DNA from: QALR01 sp900552255
GTDB taxonomy: Bacteria; Bacillota; Clostridia; Oscillospirales; CAG-272
Assembly (NCBI GenBank): GCA_048526005.1
Contig: DBFVEH010000021.1
Location: 496,001-560,000 of the forward strand
Direction of reading: 5' to 3'
Length of the DNA: 64,000 nt
Shown in pieces: positions 32,691 to 41,643 of this stretch. A model generated the notes under the pieces. The model was not told the origin of the DNA and did not search any database. It worked only from the letters and a program-made list of their open reading frames with translations. Position numbers and translations under genes: made by a program. Each line of letters opens with the position of its first letter. Position 1 is the stretch's first letter.

Positions 32691-33749
32691 TTACCGCCTA
32701 AGTATGGACTTGATTTCACGAATCAGCGCCGCCATCTGCGCCGGCGTGCCTACCGTAATTCGGTTATAATTCCGTATGCGCTCCGCGCCAAAGTGGCGGA
32801 TGAGAATCCCGCGCCGCTTCAATTCACGGTAAAGCGCCTCCCCCTCGATTTTATCGGAAGACGCGAACAGAAAATTCGCTTTCGAGTCCGTCACGGCAAA
32901 GCCGAGCGCTTCAAGCTCCCGCTTCGTATCTTCGCGCGTCTCCATGATTTTGCGGCAGTTATCCATATAATAATCGTTGTCGAGAAGCGCCGCCGTCCCC
33001 GCAGCCATCGTCATACGATTGACGTTGTAGGGATTGGTCGAATACTTGATCGTGCGAAGATCGGAAATCAAGTCCGCACAGCCGATGCCGAAGCCAAGCC
33101 TCGCGCCCGCCATGCTGCGGGATTTGGAAAACGTCTGCGTCACAAGAAGATTGTCGTATTTGTGTATGAGCGGCACGACGCTTTCCGCGCCGAAATCGAC
33201 ATAAGCCTCGTCGATCATGACCACATGATCGGGATTCGATGCAACGATTTTTTCAATTTCAGCAACTGAAAGCGCAAGTCCTGTCGGCGCGTTCGGATTG
33301 GCGATCACAATATTCTTCCCGACTCCGATATAATCGGAAATGCGAACCGAAAAATCCGGCATCAGCGGAATCACCTCATAAGGGATATCGGAAAGCGCCG
33401 CAAAAACCGGATAAAAGCCGTAGGTGATATCCGGAAACACAATAGGATGCGCCGCATCACAGAACGCCATGAAAGCAAAATTCAAAATCTCGTCGGAGCC
33501 GTTGGTCATCAAAATCTCCGACGCGGACACGCCGTAAAGGCGCGCCGCCGCCTCGGTAAGCGCCGTGCATTCCGGATCGGAATACAGCTGCAACCGCCCG
33601 CATTCCTCCGCGACCGCCGCCGCAACGCCCGCGGACGGCGGATACGGCGATTCGTTGGTGTTAAGCTTGATATAGCTCCTATCGCGCGGCTGCTCGCCGG
33701 GCGTATACGCATCAAGCGAACGATATTTGCCGCTGAAAAATCTGCTCAT
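32691..33749 (-). CDS. hisC: Histidinol-phosphate aminotransferase
   Basis: The 352-residue PLP enzyme of fold type I has NTNESPYPP near the start, IVIANPNAPTGLALS, and the cofactor lysine in TQTFSKSRSMAGARLGFG. It makes histidinol phosphate from imidazole acetol phosphate. It is 37 bp upstream of hisB in the same operon. The length is usual. Confidence 0.95.
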   Translation of the reverse strand: MSRFFSGKYRSLDAYTPGEQPRDRSYIKLNTNESPYPPSAGVAAAVAEECGRLQLYSDPECTALTEAAARLYGVSASEILMTNGSDEILNFAFMAFCDAAHPIVFPDITYGFYPVFAALSDIPYEVIPLMPDFSVRISDYIGVGKNIVIANPNAPTGLALSVAEIEKIVASNPDHVVMIDEAYVDFGAESVVPLIHKYDNLLVTQTFSKSRSMAGARLGFGIGCADLISDLRTIKYSTNPYNVNRMTMAAGTAALLDNDYYMDNCRKIMETREDTKRELEALGFAVTDSKANFLFASSDKIEGEALYRELKRRGILIRHFGAERIRNYNRITVGTPAQMAALIREIKSILRR

Positions 33750-33767
33750 AGACCGGCCTTTCTTCTC

Positions 33768-35048
33768 TCATGATTTCTTTGGGAATCGGGAAACCGCGCT
33801 TCTCGCGTGCGCCGAAAGCCCCTCTTTTTCGGCGAAATATGCGACATCCTCCGCCACCGCGGCGAGCGCCTCCCTTGTAAAATAGGTATATTGGGATTTT
33901 TTCACGAAATCGTCGACGGAAAGCGGACTGGAAAAACGTGCCGTACCGCTCGTGGGAAGCGTGTGATTGGGTCCCGCGAGGTAGTCGCCGAGCGCCTCCG
34001 GACAATTCTTTCCCATAAAGATCGAGCCGGCGTTCCGAATCGCGTCGAGATAATCAAACGGATTGTCCACACAAAGCTCAAGATGCTCCGGCGCGATTCC
34101 GTTCGCAATCTCGATCGCCTCCGCGATCGTTTCCGTTATGATGATCTTGCCGTTCCGGTCAATGGATTCTCTTGCAATTTCATACCGCGGGAGCGTTTTT
34201 ATCTGTTTTTCCAGCTCCTCCGAAACGGCGGCGGCAAGCGCTCCGTCATCCGTCACAAGAACGGCGGACGCAAGCTTGTCATGCTCCGCCTGAGACAGCA
34301 TATCCGCTGCGACGACGGCAGGCTCGCACGTGCCGTCCGCGACGATGAGAATCTCCGACGGACCGGCGATCATATCGATCGCCACTTTACCGAAAACCTG
34401 CCGCTTTGCCTCTGCGACAAACGCATTTCCCGGTCCCACGATTTTATCGACTGCGGGCACGCTCTCCGTTCCGTATGCGAGCGCCGCTATCGCCTGTGCT
34501 CCGCCGATTTTGAAGATCCTGTCGATGCCCGCGATCTTGGCCGCCGCGAGGATCGCCGGATTTACGCGCCCGTCCTGCCCCGGAGGCGTCACCACGACAA
34601 GCTTGGAGCAGCCGGCGAGCTTCGCGGGAATGCCGTCCATCAGCACGGTTGAGGGATATGCCGCCGTACCGCCGGGCACGTACAGTCCGACGCGCTCGAT
34701 CGGGAGGATTTTTTGCCCCATGACGACGCCGTTTTTCTCGCTGATGATGAAGCTGCTTCTCACCTGCTTTTCATGGAACGCACGGATGTTTTCCGCCGCT
34801 TCCGTCAAAATCCTAATAAATTCCGGCTCGACAAGAGAGAGAGCCTCCTCGATTTCCGCCTCCGTCACCTCGAGCGACGGCAGCGTTACCCTGTCGAATT
34901 TTTCCGAATATTCCAAAAGCGCCGCATCTCCGCGGGCGCGTACATTCGCGATGATCTCCGCACAGACGCCTGTGACATCGACCGTCGATGCGGCGCGCGC
35001 AAAAATCTCCTCGCGTGAAACCTCTTTGCTGTTCAGAATTTGAATCAT
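33768..35048 (-). CDS. hisD: Histidinol dehydrogenase
   Basis: The 426-residue protein has the signature stretch LSQAEHDKLASAVLVTDD with zinc-binding residues and GPSEILIVADGT, plus AGPNHTLPTSGTARFS near the end. It performs the last two oxidations of histidine synthesis. I chose the start MIQILNSKEV at 35048. It sits between hisG and hisC, 23 and 18 bp from each. Confidence 0.95.
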   Translation of the reverse strand: MIQILNSKEVSREEIFARAASTVDVTGVCAEIIANVRARGDAALLEYSEKFDRVTLPSLEVTEAEIEEALSLVEPEFIRILTEAAENIRAFHEKQVRSSFIISEKNGVVMGQKILPIERVGLYVPGGTAAYPSTVLMDGIPAKLAGCSKLVVVTPPGQDGRVNPAILAAAKIAGIDRIFKIGGAQAIAALAYGTESVPAVDKIVGPGNAFVAEAKRQVFGKVAIDMIAGPSEILIVADGTCEPAVVAADMLSQAEHDKLASAVLVTDDGALAAAVSEELEKQIKTLPRYEIARESIDRNGKIIITETIAEAIEIANGIAPEHLELCVDNPFDYLDAIRNAGSIFMGKNCPEALGDYLAGPNHTLPTSGTARFSSPLSVDDFVKKSQYTYFTREALAAVAEDVAYFAEKEGLSAHARSAVSRFPKKS

Positions 35049-35071
35049 AATTCTCTCCGTTATCCCCGCGG

Positions 35072-35716
35072 TCACACGCGGAAGCCATTCACTCCACCGG
35101 CAGACACTCGGGAAAGTCCCCCGATAATCCGCTCGATTTTTTCGCTTTTAAACTTAAAATTCGCCTTGTTGGCGATCAGTCTCGCACTGATGGGAACAAT
35201 GGTTTCGATCGGCTCCAAATCGTTTTCCGCAAGCGTTGTGCCGGTCTCCACAATATCGACGATGACGTCGGACAGCCCGAGAATCGGCGCAAGCTCGATG
35301 GAGCCGTTTAGATGGATGATATCGATATCGCGGCACTTTTTCGCGTAATGTTCTTTTGTGATATTCGCAAATTTCGTCGCGACGCGAAGCGTTTTTTCCG
35401 TATCGTCGCGAAAGCCCTTTTTTGCGGCAACCGCCATGCGGCATTTTCCGACATCGAGGTCGAGCAGCTCGTATATCTCCGGCGCATATTCGAGCAGAAT
35501 ATCCTTCCCCGCGACGCCGAGGTCAGCAGCGCCCCGTTCGACATAGATCGCGACGTCGGACGGCTTGACCCAAAAAAAGCGAAGCCCCTTTTCCTCATTT
35601 TCAAAAATCAGCTTGCGTCCCGGCTCCCGGATGGCGGGACAGTCAAAGCCGGCGCGCTCAAACATACCGTATACTTTTTCACCGAGCCTGCCCTTGGGCA
35701 AGGCAATGTTAATCAT
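35072..35716 (-). CDS. hisG: ATP phosphoribosyltransferase catalytic subunit, short form
   Basis: The 214-residue protein begins MINIALPKGRLGEKV and has LGVAGKDILLEY and the phosphate-binding VDIVETGTTLAEN. It is the short HisG, lacking the C-terminal regulatory domain of the long form, so it needs HisZ, which is encoded immediately upstream and overlaps by 8 bp. It catalyses the first, feedback-inhibited step. Confidence 0.95.
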   Translation of the reverse strand: MINIALPKGRLGEKVYGMFERAGFDCPAIREPGRKLIFENEEKGLRFFWVKPSDVAIYVERGAADLGVAGKDILLEYAPEIYELLDLDVGKCRMAVAAKKGFRDDTEKTLRVATKFANITKEHYAKKCRDIDIIHLNGSIELAPILGLSDVIVDIVETGTTLAENDLEPIETIVPISARLIANKANFKFKSEKIERIIGGLSRVSAGGVNGFRV

Positions 35717-36836
35717 GCTGTTCAAGGATTTTTGTCCCTCCGTTTCCAAATGACAGAAGCCGTCTGTACCGGATGCGCTCCGGCAGTGTTTTCTCCGCAA
35801 GAACGCTTTTTCCGTCACGGACAAGACGGTCGACCGTGTGCATCAGCTCCCCCATATCCGTGTCGTCTCCGTAAAGCAGGACGGTATCGACGTCATAGTC
35901 GTCCCTCACCTCATCCAATCGTTCGAGCAGGTCGAGATAGACGGCAAAGCCGACGGCGCCCGCTTTCCTGCCCATTTTCCGCATCAGCTTGTCATATCTG
36001 CCGCCGGATAGGATCCCCTCCGGAATCCCGTCCACAAAGCCGCGGAAAACCACACCGCTGTAATAATCCATATCGTTCACGACGGAAAAATCGATGTTCA
36101 CATGATCTGAGCATCCGACCGATTTCAAAATGGACACGATCGCTTCAAGCTCGCAAAGCGCCTCTTTAAACTCCGTGTCCGCACATAAATCCCGCAGAGC
36201 CGGCAAAACCGTCTCAGGCTTTCCATAGGAAGAAATCACGGCGAGTATCTTCTCCGTGAGCGCGTCCGAAGCGCCGCAGCTCGCACAAATCGCCTTTGCC
36301 TCATGCGCGTTTTTCTCTCCGATGCAGCGAATCAGCCGCGCTTTCTCCTCCTCCGACGCCGGTACGGCATCGGCAAGCGCGGACAGAATGCCCATATGGG
36401 AGAGATCGAGAATATAGCTTTCACTCACGGCAGCAAGGCTTTTCACAGCGAGCATGACGACCTCCGCCATCGAATAGACATCGATAGCCCCGATACATTC
36501 GAGCCCGGTCTGCATGATCTCCTTGAAGGTATGCGTGCTCCCAGAGATGCGATAGACGTTTTCGTTATAGTAAACCTTCTGCGTCCCGCCGGATTCGTCC
36601 TTGGAATTTTTGATGATGGACAGCGTGACATCCGGCTTTAACGCCAACAGCTTGCCGTCGGTATCGTTGAAAGTGATCACCCCATCCCCGACAAGGAAAT
36701 CCTTATTTTTTACATAAAGGTCGTATTCCTCGAATTTGCTCATCTTGAACTGCGTATATCCGTATTTCCTGTAAAGCGCGCGCAGCTCGAAAACCGCCTG
36801 CTCCTCGCTTTTCAAAACCTTCTCGTCGAGTATCAT
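35709..36836 (-). CDS. hisZ: ATP phosphoribosyltransferase regulatory subunit HisZ
   Basis: The 375-residue protein resembles class II histidyl-tRNA synthetase (LKPDVTLSIIKNS, GILSGGRYDKLMRKMG) but lacks the tRNA-binding domain, and is the regulatory partner of short HisG in a hetero-octamer. It is the first gene of the operon. I chose the start MILDEKVLKSE at 36836. It lies behind a consensus promoter, and I see no T-box or attenuator in the 34-bp leader. Confidence 0.93.
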   Translation of the reverse strand: MILDEKVLKSEEQAVFELRALYRKYGYTQFKMSKFEEYDLYVKNKDFLVGDGVITFNDTDGKLLALKPDVTLSIIKNSKDESGGTQKVYYNENVYRISGSTHTFKEIMQTGLECIGAIDVYSMAEVVMLAVKSLAAVSESYILDLSHMGILSALADAVPASEEEKARLIRCIGEKNAHEAKAICASCGASDALTEKILAVISSYGKPETVLPALRDLCADTEFKEALCELEAIVSILKSVGCSDHVNIDFSVVNDMDYYSGVVFRGFVDGIPEGILSGGRYDKLMRKMGRKAGAVGFAVYLDLLERLDEVRDDYDVDTVLLYGDDTDMGELMHTVDRLVRDGKSVLAEKTLPERIRYRRLLSFGNGGTKILEQHD

Positions 36837-36869
36837 AAATCCCGCCTCAATTTTCAAAATCATATTAAC

Positions 36870-36898
36870 ATTTTATCACGCTATCATGATAAAGTCAA
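36870..36898 (-). promoter_or_regulatory. his operon promoter
   Basis: TTGACT (36893-36898), 17 bp, TAAAAT (36870-36875) on the minus strand. The leader is only about 25 nt. Confidence 0.8.
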
Positions 36899-36942
36899 GA
36901 GGAAAAGACGGTTTTTTCGGAAATTTTTGAGCTTTCCCGAAT

Positions 36943-36985
36943 GAAAAACAGAGCCAAACGCGGAAAACCTGCGTCCGGCTCTGTT
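36943..36985 (-). terminator. Terminator of the membrane protein gene
   Basis: AACAGAGCC (36947-36955) pairs with GGCTCTGTT (36977-36985), with a GC-rich inner stem and a T-run on the minus-strand 3' side. It abuts the stop codon of the gene at 36988. Confidence 0.8.
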
Positions 36986-36987
36986 TT

Positions 36988-38001
36988 TTAACCATCCATA
37001 TAGATCACCAAAGGCTCCTCTTCCTTTAAAAGCCTGCATCCCATCTGATAAGCATCCGAAAATTCCGCATAGGAAGCGCCATCCGAATAGGAAACCATCC
37101 ATTCTCCGCCAAGCGAGAGTGCTTCCACCGCAATAAAAAACCGCAGCGGCGCCGCCGCCTCCCCTTGCTCATACAGAATCGAACGCAGCCTGCCGTCCCG
37201 GCGCAAAAGCAGCGCCCTCGCAGACGGATATCGCGTCCGAATCTCTTCCATTATGACACGGTACCGTTGTTTTTCCCGTTCCGAGCGAATCCATTCCGTG
37301 TCCACACAGGCCGTTTTCATATGCCCTGCTTTTCCGGCGAACACAAATGCCAAGACAACCGTAAAAGCTTCCAAAATCAGGAAGATATAGAAAATTGCCT
37401 TATCCCTTTCATGGAAATCCGAGAGATCTCTGCCTCCGGTTAACATGGCCGTTATCCCAATCTCGGCAAACATCAAAATGGACATAACAACGCAAAGAAT
37501 CAGAAAGCGTTTCCGCAGACGCTTCTTCTTATCCGAATTTCCGATTACGGTGTCCGCGCAGTCTACCCATTCCCGATTCCGAAAGGATTCCCTTGTGTCA
37601 ATATAAGAACATATCTCGTCCGCATTGACAAGTCCGTGAATCTCATACGTTTGATAGGATTTCGTCATGATATGGAGACTGCGAAATTCCGCACGCACCA
37701 TCAGAATATCGGCAAGAGAAAGCGATATTTTCCGATTCCAATGGCAAGATGCGGAAAATTCGGTTTCCGTAACGGCGAGATGCGCACCGCGGTTCCATCT
37801 TAAAATGACAAGAAAAAAGATACCAGCTCCCAAGGCAAGAAAGAACAAAATACCGCATATCACCGACGTGAAAGCATCCTCATGACGGCTCACAGCCCGA
37901 ACAAACCACTCGCCGAATCTTGCTGCAAGCAGCGCGCACATTCCCGAAATAACGACAGCAAGCAAAGGCTTCCTGCGAATAAAAATCCCCTCCATAGTCA
38001 T
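36988..38001 (-). CDS. Unknown membrane protein, four predicted helices
   Basis: The 337-residue protein has hydrophobic pairs at about residues 12-30 and 43-68, and again near 168-190 and 203-222, each followed by a soluble stretch. The layout of a helix pair then a beta-rich domain resembles YcxB-like proteins. The N-terminal pair is preceded by MEGIFIRRK. It is the last gene of a unit starting at the glycosyltransferase, with 9 bp to plsC upstream. No function is visible. Confidence 0.65.
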   Translation of the reverse strand: MTMEGIFIRRKPLLAVVISGMCALLAARFGEWFVRAVSRHEDAFTSVICGILFFLALGAGIFFLVILRWNRGAHLAVTETEFSASCHWNRKISLSLADILMVRAEFRSLHIMTKSYQTYEIHGLVNADEICSYIDTRESFRNREWVDCADTVIGNSDKKKRLRKRFLILCVVMSILMFAEIGITAMLTGGRDLSDFHERDKAIFYIFLILEAFTVVLAFVFAGKAGHMKTACVDTEWIRSEREKQRYRVIMEEIRTRYPSARALLLRRDGRLRSILYEQGEAAAPLRFFIAVEALSLGGEWMVSYSDGASYAEFSDAYQMGCRLLKEEEPLVIYMDG

Positions 38002-38010
38002 CTCCTCTTG

Positions 38011-38802
38011 TCACGCCGACGGCATTTGCTCATAGCGGATATATTCCACGTTCTCCTTTTCAGCGGAGGTCTGCACCATAAAATCATAAACGCGGCGGCA
38101 AAGCTCATCCTGCGCCGCCCGCACGGAAAGCGACGGATCGCGGTAAAAGGGCTCGCTTACCGTCACCGTGACGCCCGGACGCTTGCAAAAACGGAAAAGT
38201 CCGCGGCGGCGGCGATAAGTCGTCACCATAGCGACCGCCGGAACATCCAGCTTCACGGGATATCGGAAGGAAGTCGAGAGAAACGGCCGGATCCCGGTGT
38301 AAAACGGCCACACATGCGCCTCCGGATAAATCGCGATACAATTTTTTCCGGCGCACCGCGTTTCCACGGCGGAAATGAATCGCTGCATTCCGGAAAAATC
38401 CGTCGGGATCGGCAGCGCACCGAGCATCATGACGATATTTTTCAGGAATTTGATCGATACCGCATCGGGATTGGCCACCGTATAAGCCTTTTTTGGGAAA
38501 GTCACCATCGGCGGAATAAGCGGATCGAGCAGCTGCGTGTGGTTCCCGTACAGAAAATATCCGGTTTTCCTCAATTTCCTGAGCGCGCGCCGATTTTCGA
38601 CTTTCAAACCCATAACAAACTTGGTATAGAACCAAACGATCGGCACAGCGATCAAATAATACAACAAAAACGACAGAAGATTCCACCAAAAATCCCGATG
38701 AACAAAGACAAAGTCATGACCGACGTTTTTGCGCTTGATATTGGTGCCGGCAAAGTCGTCCTTTAAAGGGTCGGAATAATATACCGTCTTTTTCGGCTTC
38801 AT
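38011..38802 (-). CDS. plsC: PlsC-like acyl-sn-glycerol-3-phosphate acyltransferase
   Basis: The 263-residue protein has the acyltransferase H-X4-D motif in LYGNHTQLLDPLIPP, the substrate box FPEGT-like NCIAIYPEAHVWPF, and an N-terminal membrane segment (LLSFLLYYLIAVPIVWFY). It acylates lysophosphatidic acid or a related glycolipid precursor. Its start overlaps the end of the glycosyltransferase gene by 4 bp, which suggests a coupled role in a membrane glycolipid. Confidence 0.85.
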   Translation of the reverse strand: MKPKKTVYYSDPLKDDFAGTNIKRKNVGHDFVFVHRDFWWNLLSFLLYYLIAVPIVWFYTKFVMGLKVENRRALRKLRKTGYFLYGNHTQLLDPLIPPMVTFPKKAYTVANPDAVSIKFLKNIVMMLGALPIPTDFSGMQRFISAVETRCAGKNCIAIYPEAHVWPFYTGIRPFLSTSFRYPVKLDVPAVAMVTTYRRRRGLFRFCKRPGVTVTVSEPFYRDPSLSVRAAQDELCRRVYDFMVQTSAEKENVEYIRYEQMPSA

Positions 38803-39941
38803 ACAAGCGCCCCTTTGGAAGCTGCCGACATCAGCATATGCTCCATTCTGTCCATACAGATATCATAATCAAACTGCTCCGCATAGCCGAGATACTGCTC
38901 GCGCATTTCGGCTTTTCTTTCCGGATTTTCTATCCAAAAATCGATCTTATCCGCAAGGGAGGACGCATCGTTATAATGGAACAGATTATCCTCCGTCAGC
39001 GCAAAATACCGGGTGGCACTGCGCGGCGAATCGGCGATGACCGGCACCAGTCCGCAGGAAATCGCCTCAAGGCAGGAAATGGCTTCGATTTCAATTTCCG
39101 CCGGATGGACGTAAAGATCGGCATAGTTCAAAACCTCGATCAGCTCTTCCCGCGAATAAAACTTGAAAATGGGAAAAACAGGGAGTTTTTCCCCTGCATA
39201 TTCCTTGATTTTCTCCTCTAAGGGACCGCCGCCCGCCAAAATGAGTTGGATCCGGTCGCGGTATTTCGACTGCGCCACGGCGTCAATGAGCACCTTATGC
39301 GACTTTTCCCTGCTGTACCGTCCTGTAAACACGACGACAAATCGATCCCGCAGATCTTCCGGCTTTTCGGCTGGCCGACACCGGAACATCTTGTTGACGC
39401 CGTTGGAAATCACATAATGCGGCGTGGGCCCCACCTCATTTTCAAACACGTCACAGATAAATTTCGTCGGATAATGAACTGCCGAGCACATGCGGTATAC
39501 TTGCTTGTAGAAGAAACGATAAACGGTGCGATTGGCAAAATCCGAGTTCATTAAAAAAATGTGATTGGTGAAATTTTCCGCCTGACAATGAAAGCTCGCC
39601 GTCACCGGGATTTTCATCTCCGTCGCCATTTCCGCCGCAGCATGGCCAAGTGCGAACGGCACCAAAATATGCACGACGTCGGCGCCCGTCACCGCCTCAC
39701 GCAGGATATCCTCATCCGGCTTGGCAAGGGACACGCCGTTTTTCTCCACATAGCTGTTCAGCGGACCGAAATTATATTTGGAAACGACATAAAAGCCGTC
39801 CAGTCCCCGTTTATCCTCATCCGGACAGACGACCCTGACATGATGCCCCTTGGCTTTCAGGCTTCTGATCAGATTCATAGCAGCGATCGTCGTCCCGTTG
39901 TTCTCCGCGCCGAGAACGTCGCATATCATCGTTATATTCAT
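38799..39941 (-). CDS. GT4-family glycosyltransferase
   Basis: The 380-residue protein has GT-B features: the N-terminal glycine-rich NGTTIAAMNLIRSLKAKGH, the donor-binding VVVFTGRYSREKSHKVLIDA and YVHPAEIEIEAISCLEAIS, with the E-x7-E signature. It resembles glucosyltransferases that use a diacylglycerol acceptor. Linkage to plsC supports synthesis of a glycolipid, but the sugar and acceptor are not determinable. Confidence 0.88.
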   Translation of the reverse strand: MNITMICDVLGAENNGTTIAAMNLIRSLKAKGHHVRVVCPDEDKRGLDGFYVVSKYNFGPLNSYVEKNGVSLAKPDEDILREAVTGADVVHILVPFALGHAAAEMATEMKIPVTASFHCQAENFTNHIFLMNSDFANRTVYRFFYKQVYRMCSAVHYPTKFICDVFENEVGPTPHYVISNGVNKMFRCRPAEKPEDLRDRFVVVFTGRYSREKSHKVLIDAVAQSKYRDRIQLILAGGGPLEEKIKEYAGEKLPVFPIFKFYSREELIEVLNYADLYVHPAEIEIEAISCLEAISCGLVPVIADSPRSATRYFALTEDNLFHYNDASSLADKIDFWIENPERKAEMREQYLGYAEQFDYDICMDRMEHMLMSAASKGALV

Positions 39942-40035
39942 TTTTCAGTGACAATCCTTTCCGGAGGAAAACGGACTCTCCGCTTTTCCTCCACCGTCTT
40001 ATCCAAGTGAATTCCCGTATTGCCGGATCGTCTTG

Positions 40036-40248
40036 TTACGATGCCGGCACAACCTCGACGATATCCCCGATATCGCATCCGAGAAATCTGCAGATTTTGA
40101 CTAAAATCTCGAGCGACACGAGCTCTCCGCGGTTCAGCTTACTGATCGTGCTGGAGCTGAGCGGGATCTTGCGGATATCGTTCTTTTTCATATCCTTGTC
40201 GATCAAAAGCTTCCACAGCTTTTTGTAGCTGACCTCCAAAAAAATCAT
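40036..40248 (-). CDS. Small XRE-family regulator (YozG-like)
   Basis: The 70-residue protein is one HTH domain: YKKLWKLLIDKDMKKNDIRK, SSSTISKLNRGELVSLEIL and LGCDIGDIVEVVPAS. This matches the HTH_26 group of short regulators common in Firmicutes mobile and phage regions. The start at 40248 has GGAAGGGG very close to the ATG. It stands alone downstream of the glycosyltransferase promoter region. Confidence 0.85.
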   Translation of the reverse strand: MIFLEVSYKKLWKLLIDKDMKKNDIRKIPLSSSTISKLNRGELVSLEILVKICRFLGCDIGDIVEVVPAS

Positions 40249-40378
40249 CCCCTTCCATCTATATGCGGATATTATATCATAAATTTACAATAAATCTATG
40301 CCCCTTTTTTGTTTTGCCGCATTTTTTATTTCGATAAACACAAATGCTTTGCATTTGTGGGGCTATTATACCATAAAA

Positions 40379-40438
40379 AAGATGAGATTGCAAGTATTTT
40401 GTTCGAGAAGTCGAACATTTTGCATGCTTTCTCATCTT
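40379..40438. repeat. Long imperfect hairpin in the 40.25-40.47 kb gap
   Basis: AAGATGAGA at the left pairs with TCTCATCTT at the right. An inner arm TTGCAAGTATTTTGTTCGA pairs mostly with TCGAACATTTTGCATGC around a GAAG loop (40413-40416). A small CACAAATGC/GCATTTGTG hairpin at 40340-40358 is adjacent. No gene is in this gap. A terminator, a small RNA, or a regulator site are all possible. Confidence 0.6.
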
Positions 40439-40474
40439 AAAAGATATGCCGATATTTTGTTTACCAATCAGGAT

Positions 40475-41479
40475 TTACTTACCGTTTCCGAATTTATTCT
40501 TAGAAGCCTGCGCCCTGATGCCGCGCGGGCCTTTCCCGATGCCCGCTTTTTTGTATTTGGAAAATTTGCCGATCAGCCATTTTTCAAATCGTTCCTGATA
40601 TTTGAACGACAGCACGGCAAGCACAATAAAACCGACAAAAATAGCAGTCCATGCGGCGATTCCCCAGCCCTCGAACGGAATAACGGTTCCGCTTCCGAGA
40701 AAGCAGTACGCGGCAATGATGAGCGGACGGACGGCAACCATCGTGATAAAAAAGAAAAGAAAGCTCATTGACGTAAGCCCCGCCACCATACAGAGAATAT
40801 CATCCGGGAAAAAAGGCAGTATCTGCATCAGAACGAATACGACCTTTCCCTTGCTTCCAAGATAACTTGCATACCTTTCGGTCGCTTCTCTGCCGGCGAT
40901 CCACATGACCACCTTTTTGCCGAACACTTTGCCGATGCCGTAAGCAATGACGGAACCGATCAAGACGCCGAGCGAAGCCAGCAGCGTCGCCGTCCACGCA
41001 TCCCATATCAGGCTGCCAGGAATGTAGCATACCGCGGCGGGCAGAGGCAGAACCACCACCTGCAGGATCTGCACAAAAATATAAACCAGCATCCCCCAGC
41101 TTCCGGTATCCCGTATGATTTGGACGAGCTTTTCGATTTTATCCGCGTCCGTTTTATAATCGCTAAGATTTATGAAGCTGCCGAACAAGGCGACAACGAC
41201 AGTCAGCAAAAAGACGCAAAGGATCAAGACAAAGCAGCCCTTCAAAAGCGTCTCTTTTCTGCATAAATAGACGACGGTTCCGAAGATCAGTCCAATGCCG
41301 GCAATGCCGTAACAAGCCGTCTTGACAGTCAGGCTCCAGCCGTCTATAAAAAATGCGGCGGAGAGAATGGTCAGAATACACAGCAGCGTATTGACAACCA
41401 AAACAGAACGTCCGGATCTTTCTTTCATTTCTCGACTCAACTTCCTCATATATTGCCTGTAATCGATATCATTTTTCAT
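40475..41479 (-). CDS. TVP38/TMEM64 (DedA-like) membrane protein
   Basis: The 334-residue protein has about six membrane helices and the SNARE-associated/VTT core: LPLPAAVCYIPGSLIWDAW, GVLIGSVIAYGIGKVFGKK and LMQILPFFPDDILCMVAGL. Relatives are implicated in lipid scrambling or membrane homeostasis, including undecaprenyl-phosphate recycling. I chose MKNDIDYRQY at 41479 over a longer frame, though its ribosome binding site is weak. A basic Gly/Lys/Arg tail follows the last helix. Confidence 0.8.
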   Translation of the reverse strand: MKNDIDYRQYMRKLSREMKERSGRSVLVVNTLLCILTILSAAFFIDGWSLTVKTACYGIAGIGLIFGTVVYLCRKETLLKGCFVLILCVFLLTVVVALFGSFINLSDYKTDADKIEKLVQIIRDTGSWGMLVYIFVQILQVVVLPLPAAVCYIPGSLIWDAWTATLLASLGVLIGSVIAYGIGKVFGKKVVMWIAGREATERYASYLGSKGKVVFVLMQILPFFPDDILCMVAGLTSMSFLFFFITMVAVRPLIIAAYCFLGSGTVIPFEGWGIAAWTAIFVGFIVLAVLSFKYQERFEKWLIGKFSKYKKAGIGKGPRGIRAQASKNKFGNGK

Positions 41480-41561
41480 GAAAAAACGCCGGTGAAAGCA
41501 TCGCCCCGAAAGCACTGCGCTCACATTTTCCGACGGCGGCAGCAGGAAAATAAACGGGAAT

Positions 41562-41589
41562 AAGCGGTATAGCAGCCGCTATACCGCTT
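41562..41589. terminator. Hairpin between DedA-like gene and epimerase gene
   Basis: AAGCGGTATAGC (41562-41573) pairs perfectly with GCTATACCGCTT (41578-41589) with a 4-nt loop. A T-run follows only on the plus strand, where no gene ends, while both neighbours run minus. It may still stop transcription from the sugar operon. Confidence 0.5.
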
Positions 41590-41643
41590 ATATTTTTGGA
41601 TATTTCGCCTATTGCGCTTTGCCGAAAGGCGGTATTTTCTGAT

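Noticed and set aside
35072..35716. HisG looked truncated at 214 residues
   Set aside because: It is the short form that works with HisZ, which is present directly upstream.
40413..40425. GTTCGA/TCGAAC motif resembling a LexA (SOS) box
   Set aside because: The half sites are in the opposite orientation to the Firmicutes CGAAC-N4-GTTCG box, and there is no SOS gene nearby.
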